64,000 nucleotides of DNA, taken from NCBI GenBank assembly GCA_026419785.1, contig JAODTK010005776.1:124001-188000 (forward strand). Direction: 5' to 3'. The notes below the pieces were generated by a model. The model was not told where the DNA came from, did no database searches, and saw only the letters and a program-made list of their open reading frames with translations. Positions 36,000 to 45,800 of this stretch are shown one piece after another. A program made the translations under genes and the position numbers. How positions within the stretch are numbered: position 1 is the stretch's first letter; each line of letters opens with the position of its first letter. Source of the DNA: Sclerodactyla briareus. Its lineage: Eukaryota > Echinodermata > Holothuroidea > Dendrochirotida > Sclerodactylidae.

Positions 36000-36400
36000 A
36001 GTCTCGCCCAAAATGTGAACATTGAATCAAGTCACAAGGGGGGGGTCTATATGCGTTGTTTATAAATTGCTTCATTCATGCCAAGTGTTCAAGTTTGGTG
36101 GAATTCCAATGAAATGTATTAATGGGTTCACCAATTGGTCTGAGATAAGGAACTGCTACTGGGTCAACAGAAGTTGATATTGTCTCATTGGCATAATTTC
36201 AGGCAGCCTTAGTCACATTTCCACAAAACTTATATGGTAGACATTGTGCACTAATCAGTTCCTTGTGGATTGCACATGGTCATGATAGTAGGGTGTTTCT
36301 GTCAAATGCTAATTACAAGAATCTTGAAAGCAAATCATTTTAAGAGCATTTGTAAATTGTTCGCATGGTGATTAATAGATGGAAACACTGACCGCGTAAA
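36000..36400 (+). repeat. Partial copy of the hairpin-headed dispersed repeat
   Basis: Phrases TCTCGCCCAAAATGTGAACA, TTCCACAAAACTTATATGG and GTTTCTGTCAAATGCTAATT match the middle and end of the family at 21200-22360. The hairpin head is not clear in this copy. Confidence 0.45.
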
Positions 36401-36878
36401 CAGCGAGACACTTGTGGAGAGCGCCTTGTTTGTGAAGGAGGGGTGGCTGCTTGTTGACCGTTGGTGTATGTGGGGGAAATGAGAGAAAGGAGAAAACGGA
36501 CATAGCAAAGCGGGAAGAAAAACTATTGGGTGTTGATAGTGCTTCCGGCAACCCCCAAGGCTGGGATGACCATGGTCCCCCGCCCCCCCCCCCCCGTCCA
36601 ACATAACACCTTGCATTCATTTCCTACTAAAACTATTTTGTCAGTGTACAATTAGTGCTCAACCAGTTTTGAAAGTTGCCGACATTAGGGTTAAAAAAAT
36701 CATAAATCTTGCAAAATTCCATCTGTGCTTCTATAGGGCATGCGCTTCGTTAGAATGAATACGGTACAGCTCCTTCGTATCAGTATTAGACAACGTCTAT
36801 TTTGGCCGTTTTCGTTTTATTATAACATCTTGAACTCCCACCACTGATTACGTGCAATGTTTGTTTCTTTCCGGTCAG

Positions 36879-36967
36879 CAGTGTCCTGTGGTGCCTGGAT
36901 CACACCAGCCTTTCAGATCCACAAGAACAGGGTGGAGGAGAAGAGGGTGGTGGCGCTACCTAGGTGA
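36879..36967 (+). CDS. DUSP12: DUSP12 last exon: conserved C-terminal tail and stop
   Basis: A pyrimidine-rich acceptor (TTTCTTTCCGGTCAG) ends at 36878. The exon reads CAG TGT, then after a one-base frame slip CGAWITPAFQIHKNRVEEKR, and finishes VVALPR with a TGA stop at 36965-36967. In the family the same place reads QCSCGRWITPAFQIHKNRV, one of its most conserved stretches, containing the last zinc-binding cysteines. The tail after RV is shorter than in human DUSP12. This is the strongest single match for the gene. Confidence 0.88.
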
Positions 36968-36998
36968 CCACCCTCCACCCTCTCCTGGGTAGAGCGAT

Positions 36999-37150
36999 GA
37001 TGAGGTGGCAGGAACGGTATAGGACGTCCACCTGCGATACCTGAGGTCCCTGGTTAGAACCCTGGTGTCATCACGATACCAACTTTCACACGCTTCTTCT
37101 TTGTAAAGCTACACTTTCCTCTGTCGTTGGAGACGTTAAATGGTGGTCTC
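36999..37150 (+). mobile_element. tRNA-derived SINE just after the DUSP12 stop
   Basis: Positions 36999-37072 look like a tRNA: GATGAGG at the 5' end can pair, apart from its last two bases, with TGTCATC at the 3' end; an A-box-like TGGCAGGAACGG follows, then a B box GGTTAGAACCC at 37052-37062 (consensus GGTTCGANNCC). A tail ending TTGGAGACGTTAAATGGTGG follows, like tails of SINEs seen in marine deuterostomes. It starts 31 bases after the TGA, so it would lie in the 3' untranslated region of DUSP12. Confidence 0.65.
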
Positions 37151-40100
37151 GGTTGCCGGAATTCTCATTCCTGGATCGTCGTTACTCGGGAACTATATCA
37201 GAGGGTTGGCAAGATTCGCCGGTGTCCCTTCCACACACCAAAACTGGAATCTCTACAATTTCCGAAGCACCTTCGGGTGGATAGCATAAGAGGTGTAAAA
37301 GGAATGACTGGGTCACTAGCACCTTCACTCTCTGCCAGATATTGTTGACTGGTACTAGAACTAGCAAATGAGGAACTGCAGGAGCTACTTGTACAATAAT
37401 GAATGAATGCAGACAAAACCTCTCTGGGAATAAATCTCCATATATTTTTGAGAGCTCAAAAATCACTTCAATACACAATCTTTGTAGTTTTAGTTTAACA
37501 ACTAGGTGAATTTACTCTAACAAACATAGCGATCTATCACAGTACAATGTTGATGGTTTGAGCAACAAGTCCTCTGGACACCAGGAAATGTGCCTTGATC
37601 AAGGGCACAACCACCTGCTGAGGTGAGTCAAAGCAGTCAGAGAGTGATGGTCATTCAATGTATGGACCCCCAGTGTGTGCCTCGAGTCCACCATATTGAG
37701 TCAAAAGCAAACACACAGATTTATTCACAAAAATGAAGCAGCACCATATCACGAACCAGTAAAAACTTGGTGACCAAGTATATATAAATAATCAACTTCA
37801 AATTTTATAATGATATATACCAAACAATGTAATCGGTGGGCATGTCTATTGAACACAGGCAAATGAAATGTCTCCAGGCAACCGGGTGGCCAGAATCAGC
37901 AGGTTGAAACTGTAGCAGGAGCAGAGACAGCAGGGGTGTAGTCTCAAGTGTTGTACACTGTAGAAGGTGTCCTCGAGCCAAACAAATTTGAACCGAGGCC
38001 AGCCTCTCCCTCCTGGCCAGACAGGCGTTGCCGGCCAAACATGAATAGGCCATTCGTAGTTTTAAGTGTGGGCGCATGCTCTACACAGAATTTCGGGGAA
38101 TAAGTAGACGAGATGGTCAGAGATCCCCCATAGCAATATCGTGATGGCTTATTTTAAACTGGCACCACTTACTTGAAAACCCAAACCAATTCATCCCATG
38201 TTGTCGGATGTTATTGGTGATAGGTATGGGGGGAATTTGGTAGTTTCATGTTGGCCAGCAGGGCAGTTTCGAAAGATCATTCTGAACACTGTAAGTTCAA
38301 CGTCGAACTCTGGGATTCCTTATGGACCTTTCGACACATATTATTCTCGTCCTCAATCAACTGTAACCTGACTGGGCTCATATGATATGAACCGGACATG
38401 CATCAGTTCCTCAGAGAGCTAACAGTTGGGAGTCGTGGTTCCCCGATTCAACAAGGAGTGGGGGGGGGGTTTAGGGGTTTATGGATCAGTACCCATGCAT
38501 GTTTGGATTGCACCGACCGTACGAGTTTTGTTACAATTCCTGGCAAGGTGAGAGAACACACAGAGGCTTGAAAACAAGCCAGAATGGAGAGCAATTGCAA
38601 TTGTAGGGTACATGAGCCGTCACACATGGAGCCATGACATTACTAAACCAGGAGCCTGCTTTTTAGTAGGTTTTAACCAGCCTTCCAGAGTTGCCAAGTG
38701 GCTATGCTATAGTGAAAAGATCCTCGAGACTTATAAACTGTTTCATTGTTTAGTGGGGATTTGTTCTAAAAATAATTATACAATTATTCTTTGGAGACAA
38801 GGTGAGACAGGATTTCTAAGGCAATTGGTCATGTATGGCTTTGGGTACTGTATGATGGAATCATTCAAATGTTGTATTTAAGTTAAACTCTGGAATAAAA
38901 AAAGCAACAAACTGTTTGTTCTTATGTTATCCATTTACTGTCTTCCATCAACTCGAAGGGTAGGAAAGTCGTTGAGTTGCACAAATATAATTGACGCGAC
39001 CATAGAAACCACGATCATTTTCTTGGAAGTAGTTACCACCTTGCCATAGTGATGTGACACTATTCAGACCCAAGAAGGAGGGTTAAAGCTCATGTTATAT
39101 AGCAAAGTGGAAGACGGCCATTTCGTTGTATGGCTCCTCCCCTAATGCATATTTCTTCCTGACGTTTTATCAGTTTCTTGCATGTATGTATGCGTGCTCT
39201 GTTATGCTGTACTCACCAAAAGTCAGGCTTCGCTTGGTTATAAAAAAGACGATAACACTCATTGGCATGTCCCATATAGTAAGGGTTGGGTGGTACTGGA
39301 AATTTGGGTGTATCGGAAATGAGTTGACTCATAGCAGTTACTGCAAGGGTTAGGGTACCTGAGGTACTGTCAGGTCATCCCTTGACAACACTGGCACAGA
39401 CAACACTGGCACACGGTAACAATTGCCAAATGAAGGCAAATCCCCCCCTCCATTTGTTCAGGAATTTGTCATTGGGGACTGGGCAATGGCGCAACTTTCT
39501 CAAAATATCCCGATGCGATATGATTTTATCATATGCCTCTGAATCTTTCACAAGTACTATGGATGCTCTGACGGCCAAAGAAAATTGGGGAGAGTCAAAC
39601 AGAGGTCAAAGTAGGAAAACCTTGTGAAAACATGGAGAGTATAGAATGCCAGGGATCAATCAGAGGATTGCAAAGGCTTTTGGTATTTACTCGCAAAGAT
39701 GCCGGAAGTTCTGGGGGCACTCCTCGAGCTTCGTGTGAGACAATGCAGGTGTGTGGAAAGATCCAAAGAGTTGCGATCAACTAGATTCACAAAGTTTGAT
39801 GTACATGTTTTACAGGCGCAGGAAATGTGGTGAAATATTTGGCTAAACCTACCACTAATCTGCATTGGTGGTGAGAGAGTGCATGAAAAGATGGGCCCTC
39901 ATCAAACATCATCCCCCCCCCCAGGGAGATGAGGTGCTCCTATAGAGGAAGGGGAGGGGTGGTAGGTGCTTTTCCGATGCCAAAAAGTGAGATTTGATCC
40001 TCCGTGGAATTGAAAAATCAGGAGTGGCATTCTCAGATGCGGATAGGAGTGTGAAACAGAAGAGGTACATCAGTCTGAAACCCAAAAATACAGAAGATCG

Positions 40101-40392
40101 ATAACCCTTCCTGGTGACAAGCATTTTGACTCAGAAGAAAAAAGGAACAACAGATCCTAATGAAGAAGAGACGGTTCAAGAGCTTCCAAGAGCTCATTTC
40201 TACCTGCCGTCACAGTGGGTGGGCCCCCCATGACAAGTCCAGGAAAGAAGAAAAACACTGCAGTCCAAACATTCGCCAACTAATTCGTTTGACACATACA
40301 TACATATTGTATGACAAATCAAGACTAGGAGGTTAGAATAGGCAAACTGTCCAGAAACCCCCTGTTATGGCATGTTAAAGCAATGTATTCAA
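37151..40392. other. DUSP12 3' flank, no recognised gene
   Basis: No conserved protein block on either strand. The first part may be 3' untranslated sequence, since an AATAAA lies at 38894. An 89-codon frame at 38612-38881 ends just before that signal but resembles nothing I know. G/C runs occur near 38460 and 39912. Confidence 0.45.
38894..38899 (+). terminator. Candidate polyadenylation signal AATAAA
   Basis: A canonical AATAAA lies about 1.9 kb after the DUSP12 stop on the same strand, followed within about 20 bases by an A-rich stretch and a GTTTGTT-type T/G-rich element. It is a reasonable but unproven 3' end for DUSP12. Confidence 0.3.
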
Positions 40393-40484
40393 CCTTCTAC
40401 CACTTACGTTTGCAGTTACCCCACCTACTAGCCAGATCCCAGCGGCCAGTAGGTGAGTTAACTGCAAACGTAAGTGGTTAGAAG
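40393..40484. repeat. Near-perfect hairpin, ~40-bp stem and ~12-base loop
   Basis: The left arm (40393-40433, starting CCTTCTACCACTTACG) is the reverse complement of the right arm (40445-40484, ending CGTAAGTGGTTAGAAGG) with three mismatches and one bulged base. Nineteen consecutive positions around CCACTTACGTTTGCAGTTA pair perfectly. The size and shape fit a microRNA precursor, a tiny inverted-repeat transposon or a recruited hairpin; no target-site duplication is clear. No known microRNA came to mind. Confidence 0.85.
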
Positions 40485-40485
40485 G

Positions 40486-41204
40486 TAAGTATCATTGCGC
40501 CAATATATTGGTTGTTTCTTCCTGAACAATGGTTACCCCATGTCAGTGATGAGAACAGGAGTGAACAAAGCTAGGGTCATCTTAGAGGACCTTTTGTCTT
40601 GTAAGGGCGAAACAGAGAGCACTTATATTCGTCTTGAGGCTGGTTTTAATCGGAACCTATAATCCATACTCTGCTGGGTGACTTTGTGTCTCTCAAGGAG
40701 GACCCAGCCCCTTGTGACCTATTCCTGACCCCCTCCCCCATTGTGGCCCAGCATCAGCCACTTGACCTAAAAAGCCTCCCCACATCCTCTAGGCTGCCAA
40801 GAAATTGTAAAGGCGACCAAGCATGCAACAAACTGTGATGTCAAATTTGCCCTATTATAATCACAGACAGAAATATCCAAATTCCTAACACTCACTTGAC
40901 CATCTCCCCACCTGGCTGTACAAGCGATCCTAGCAATGTTGGGCTTTGCGATGTGTGCAATCAGGGCACGTACATTGGGGAGAATGGGACACTTAAGGCC
41001 GAACGAATAACCATAAAAAGTTGATCAGAGGGCAAAAGACTCAAATTTAGCTAATCACTCCATAGCCAATCGTAGATGTGTTATTCTAACCTCAAGATTT
41101 GCTAGCAGTGAACACCATAGGCGAGTGGAAGTAATTGGATTTGAGACTGAAATCTAACAAGAGACTTCAACGAAATGGGCGGCCACTAAACCATCACTAG
41201 TTCA
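40486..41204. other. No recognised gene
   Basis: Unique-looking sequence with pyrimidine-rich stretches (around 40690-40800) and no conserved reading frame on either strand. Confidence 0.4.
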
Positions 41205-42125
41205 TTGATAACTTATAAATTTGTAGTCCCCCCAGTAGTTTGTTGCTATGATCAATCTTCGCGAATATACTCATGCTTTTCATCTTTCGTGCCTTGCGTA
41301 CCATTTTTGTATATATTATTCTGTGAATTACGCTGGAGAAGGTTGCATGATGACGGGAAATTTTGTAAAAAAAAAAGTTCCGAGCTACTCCACGTCAACC
41401 ATTTCACTTCTCTTTTGAAGGAGACATGTGTATATGCTCCCTCAGATCACCAGTTACAAGACACCACCCACTTTCTATGTATCCTAAATGATAGTTGCAC
41501 CCTCCCTCCCAACTGTCTCCTGTTACGTTGGATGTCTGTCGGCAGTGTCCCTAGACACTGACATCCCCACCCAGAATGGTTAATGTATGCGTAAACATGC
41601 TCTCCAACCTTATTCAGCATACGACCCAGCCCAAGTACTTTTTTTTTGAATTCTTCTCAAGATCCATTACGTTGACATCAACTTATGGATACTACTCGCA
41701 GGAGAATGGCAGAAGATGCCACTGTCCATCCCCTACAGCCATGAGAAAGTTGAATACAACCTCTTTCCTTCTTCCGTCCACCTACACCTCTCCCTGTACG
41801 GATATTGAAGACATCTTATCCGGCTCTACTGCAGAACATCCTTGAGGCATTCAAATCACATGCAAGCAATTCCACAATACCATCAAGTTCAACTTGGGGT
41901 CATCTCTTTATCAATGTTCTCATTTGTCCTAAAATCACCGCCCTCACCACCACTGTCTATTAAAGCAACCGACTACCACATTTTTCCAGCGCCCACCACC
42001 TCATTAAAACAGATCTATTTTGTACAGTACAGTTTCTCCACTGCGACAAGTCCTGCTCTGCCACTGACGACGTCCCATGGCTAATTAGTGAGGCCATTTT
42101 GAAAGCTCGTAGGGTGCAGCGTAAC
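41205..42125 (+). pseudogene. Non-LTR retrotransposon endonuclease relic (CR1/L2-like)
   Basis: Blocks typical of the endonuclease of CR1/L2-type elements occur in order but in shifting frames. VNHFTSLLKETCVYAPSDHQ leads into LQDTTHFLCILNDSCTLPP (about 41390-41515). The LLLGDFN region is corrupted near 41520. LDTDIPTQNG and VNMLSNLIQHTTQP follow (41550-41640). Finally DDVPWLISEAILKARRVQR (42066-42125) is the conserved stretch linking endonuclease to reverse transcriptase. No reverse transcriptase follows: gypsy integrase sequence starts about 200 bases later, so the element is truncated or interrupted there. Confidence 0.65.
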
Positions 42126-42331
42126 AATCTGCCAACTTACTTCTGTATCGAGTTCAACCCTGTTCTGCCTCCTCTTTTACGATCCGGGAATTGGTGTCGT
42201 TGCACCCTGTGGCACTCACTCCACAGTACAATGTCTTTCTCGCTTTTTTGCCACCGTGCCGTCTTGAGTATTAATCTTTTTTCGTTTTATGTAACCATTG
42301 TTCCTCAAACTGAGCATCTCACCTGAATGCC

Positions 42332-42703
42332 CAAGCTTACCCCACGAGAAACCGAGCAGCCCACACGTCGGCTAAGTGCTATGATCGCAGTTTCTTGTCC
42401 CGAACCAGGATACATTCTGACCAGACTTGCCACTTTGAGTCAGAACTTCTCAAGCATCTTGCGCAGTATGGCGGGATTATTAAGACCCACACAACACAAG
42501 ACCATCCACAGTACCAGGCATGCGAGCGCTTCAACCACACCCTACTGGACATGCTTGGCACCCTTAACTGCCTGAGATACCGACTGAAAACATACCTAGC
42601 ACTCTTGGTACTTGCTTGCAATGCAACCCAGAATCACTCTGCTGGTTATGCTCCATACTCTCTCAAGCCCGCCGACGAGAGTACGAGTACCCACCACCAG
42701 TAA
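42332..42703 (+). pseudogene. Ty3/gypsy integrase fragment
   Basis: One open stretch reads QAYPTRNRAAHTSAKCYDRS, then RIHSDQTCHFESELLKHLAQ, YGGIIKTHTTQDHPQ and ACERFNHTLLDMLGTL, ending YAPYSLK. This is the second half of a retroviral-type integrase catalytic core as found in Ty3/gypsy elements, with the second catalytic aspartate in HSDQ and the glutamate in ACERFN. Their spacing is 34 residues against the usual 35, because the HPQGNGQCER-type turn is one residue short. The zinc-binding head, the first aspartate, the rest of pol and LTRs were not seen. Confidence 0.85.
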
Positions 42704-42842
42704 CCCCTAACCACCTCAGGAGAGACTAGAGTGTATGGTGTCAGCCTCCAAGAAGTCTTGAAAGGTCAGACCAACACAATGAGGACTGCCATGACCGAAA
42801 TGTGAGGGACTCCACCCTGTGCCTAATTTGTATATTCATGCA

Positions 42843-45800
42843 AACATTTTTCTCCTGCCCCACAGCGTGGCAGTAAAACACTGCTGGTGGCAGAGACCAG
42901 AGAAATATCGACAACAACAACAGAAAGAAGAGGAGGTATGTTTTTGCGGAGTAGAACATTTTTCTTCTGCCACACAGCTTGCAGAAGAGACGTTCTGGTA
43001 CAGCAACCTGTGAAAGAAATAATTGACACAATACACAGAAGAAGAAGGTATGTTTCTGCTGAATAAAACGTTTTTCTCCTGAACCACAGCATGCAGGAGA
43101 GACAGCTGCTGGTATCAGCCTACCTGAGAGGAAGAAATATCGACAACAATACACAGAAAGAAGAGGAATGTATGTTTTGCTGATAAATCATTTTTCTCCT
43201 GCACTACAGCTTGCAGAAGACCAGAGAAAGAAATATGACCACACACCCAGAAAGAAGAGGAAGAGTATTTCCTGCCGATAGAACATTTTTTCCTGCACCA
43301 CAGCCTCAGAGCAAACACTGCTGGTAGCAGCGGGACAGTGAAGAAATGTCAACAACAACACACAGAAAGAAGATGACGGTATGTTTCTCTGAATAACATG
43401 TTTTTTCTCCTGAACCACAGCTTGCAGAGAGACAGCTGCTGGTAGCAGCAGACCTGAATAAAGAAATATCAACAACATACACAGAAGAGGGAGGTCTGTT
43501 TCCTGCTGAGTAGAACATTTTTCTCCTGCACCACATCCTGCAGCAAAGACAGCTGCTGGTACAGCGTGCCATTGAAAGAAATCCGACACACACACAGAAG
43601 ATAGAAGGTATGTGTTCTGCTGAAAAAACATTTTTCTCCTGACCACAGCTTGCAGGAGAGACAGCTGCTGGTAGCAGCAGACCTAAGAGAAAGAAATAGC
43701 GACAGCATCACAGAAAGGAAGAGGAGGTATGTTTTAGCTTAGTAAAATCATTTATCTCCGCACTACAAGTTGCCGAAGAGACAGCTGTCTGTTAGCATCA
43801 AGACAGAGACATAAATATTTGGACAACAATACCACAGAAATAGAGGAAGGTATGTTTCTGCTGAGTAGAACATTTTTTCTCCTGCACCACAGTTTGCAGA
43901 AAAGACAGCTCTGCTGGTAGCAGCGGGCCAGTGAAGAAATGTCGACAACAACACACAGAAAAGAAGAGGAAGGTATGTTCCTGCCACCAGTAGAACATTT
44001 TCTTACTGCACCCACAGCCTGCCAGAAAAAAACAGCTGCTGGTAGCAGCGGGCCAGTGAAAGAAATGTCGACAACAACACACAGAGAGAGAGGAAGGTAT
44101 GTTCTGCTGAATAAAACGTTTTTCTCCTGACACACAGCTTGCAGGAGAGACAGCTGCTGGGAGTTAGTAACAGACCTAAGAGGAAGAAATATCGACAACA
44201 ATACACAGAAGAAGAGGAAGAGGAAGGTATGTTTTGGCTGAAGTAAATCATTGTTCTCCTTGCCCCCAAAAAACTAAGCTGCAGAGACAGAGAAAGAAAT
44301 ATGGTCAACAAACACACAGACAGAAAGAAGAGGAAGGTATGTTTCTGCCAAGTAGAACATTTTTCTCCTGCCACCACAGCCTGCAGAAAAAAAAGCTGCC
44401 TGGTAGCCGCGAGCCAGTAGAAGAAATGTGGACAACAACACACAGAAAGAAGGGGAAGATATGTGTTGCGGATAAAAACGTTTTTTCTCCTGAACCACAG
44501 CTTGCAGGAGAAGACAGCTGGCTGCGGAGCAGCAGACCGAGGGAAAAGAAATATCGACAAACAATAAACAGAAAGAAGAGGCAGGTATGTTTTTGCATGA
44601 GTAAAGTAAAGTAATCATTTTTCTCCTGACACTACAGCTTGCAGAAGGACCGGAGAAAAATGGACAACAACACACAGAAAGAAGAGGAAGGTTGTATGTT
44701 TCTGCTGAGTAGAACATTTTTTCTGAACACAGCTTGCAGAAAAAAAAGCTGCTGGTGGGTAGCAGCGGGCCAGTGAAGAAATGTCGACAACAACACACAG
44801 AAGAAGAAGGGGAAGATATGTTTCTGCTGAGTAAAACATTTTTTTCCTGAACCACAGCCTGCAGGGAGAGACAGATGCTGGTAGCAGCAGAAACGAGGAA
44901 AAGAAATATCGACAACAATACACAGAAAAGAAGAGAAGGTAGGTTTTGCTGAGGTAAATCATTTTATCCTTGCCCACTACAGCTTGCAGAAGACCAGAGA
45001 AAGAAAAAAAATGGACAACAACACACAGAAAGAAGAGGAAGGATGTTTAGTGCTGAGGAAAACATTTTTTTCCTGCACCAACACCTGCAGAAAAAAAAGC
45101 TGCTGGTAGCAGCGGGCCAGTGAAAGAAATGTCGACAACAACACACAGACAAAGGCGAGGGACGGTTGTTTCTGCTGAATAAAACGTTTTTCCTTGAACC
45201 AAAGCTTGCAGGAGAGACCAGTGCTGGTAGCAACAGACCTGAGAGAAAGAAATATCGACAACAACACACAGAAAGAAGAGGAAGTGGTATGTTTTGCTTA
45301 GTGAAACATTTCTCCGGCACCACAGATTGCAGAAGAGACAGCTGCTGTTAGCAGCAGACCAGAGGAAGAATATCGACAGAACACCACAGAAAGAAGAGGA
45401 AGGTATGTTTCCTGCCGAGTGTAGAACATTTTTCTCCGCACACAGCCTGCAGAAAAAAAACAGCTGCTCGGTAGCGCAGGCCCAGTTGAAAGGCAATGGT
45501 TCGACAACAACACACAGGGAATGAGAAACAGGAAGGTATGTTTCTGTGAATAAAACGTTTTTCTCTGAACCACAGCTGGCCAGGAGAGACAGCTGCTGGT
45601 TAGCAGCAGACCCGGAGAGAAAGAAATACGAAAACAATACACAGGAAAGAAGAGTGAAAGGTATGTCTGCTGAATATAAACGTTTTTCTACTGAACCACA
45701 GCTTGCAGGAGAGATCAGCTCTGGTAGCAGAAGACCTGAGAGAAAGAAAGATCGCAGCAATACCCCACAGAAAGAAGAGGAAGTATGTTTTTGCTGAGGT

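Larger units (their letters stand above)
26626..36878. other. DUSP12 intron 5 region, filled with tandem arrays
   Basis: About 10.3 kb. From left to right: AT-rich DNA (26.6-27.4 kb), a hairpin-headed dispersed repeat (27440-28080), a three-copy ~215-bp array (28085-28740), G-run-rich DNA (28950-29135), a diverged ~250-bp tandem (29890-30540), a two-copy ~760-bp repeat (31600-32900), a ~600-bp array (32920-35820) and another hairpin-family copy (36000-36400). One DUSP12 exon, carrying the second CxxC, should lie here but was not recognised, so this may really be two introns. Confidence 0.6.
13941..36967 (+). other. DUSP12: DUSP12-like dual-specificity phosphatase gene locus
   Basis: DUSP12 (YVH1 orthologue) pairs an N-terminal dual-specificity phosphatase domain with a C-terminal zinc-binding domain; in yeast and animals it is linked to maturation of the large ribosomal subunit. 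Six exons in correct order span this locus: three covering the phosphatase domain, two spanning the first CxxC and the CTSYFIQPV core, and a last exon with the hallmark tail CGAWITPAFQIHKNRVEE. Splice sites bordering the exons are mostly consensus. The exon coding for the second CxxC (family form CPKC, then KLGSFNW) was not found between 26626 and 36878. Nearly every exon has one or more small frame breaks, yet introns, splice sites and motifs are kept. That argues for a real gene in an indel-rich assembly rather than a pseudogene, and against a processed copy. Confidence 0.85.

Noticed and set aside
36999..37072. Functional tRNA gene
   Set aside because: The anticodon arm does not fold convincingly, the B box is mutated (GGTTAGAACCC), and a SINE-type tail follows.
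37182..37478. Overlapping open frames on both strands after the SINE, with a hydrophobic minus-strand reading
   Set aside because: No recognisable protein; probably an extension of the repeat or 3' flank of DUSP12.
38612..38881. 89-codon frame ending just before an AATAAA, considered as a terminal exon
   Set aside because: No recognisable protein and no clear acceptor; the AATAAA may serve DUSP12 instead.
42395..42703. Could the integrase frame be a domesticated host gene, such as a GIN-type gene?
   Set aside because: It is a truncated domain without the first catalytic aspartate or zinc head, with no splice context and abutting other dead elements; a relic is simpler.
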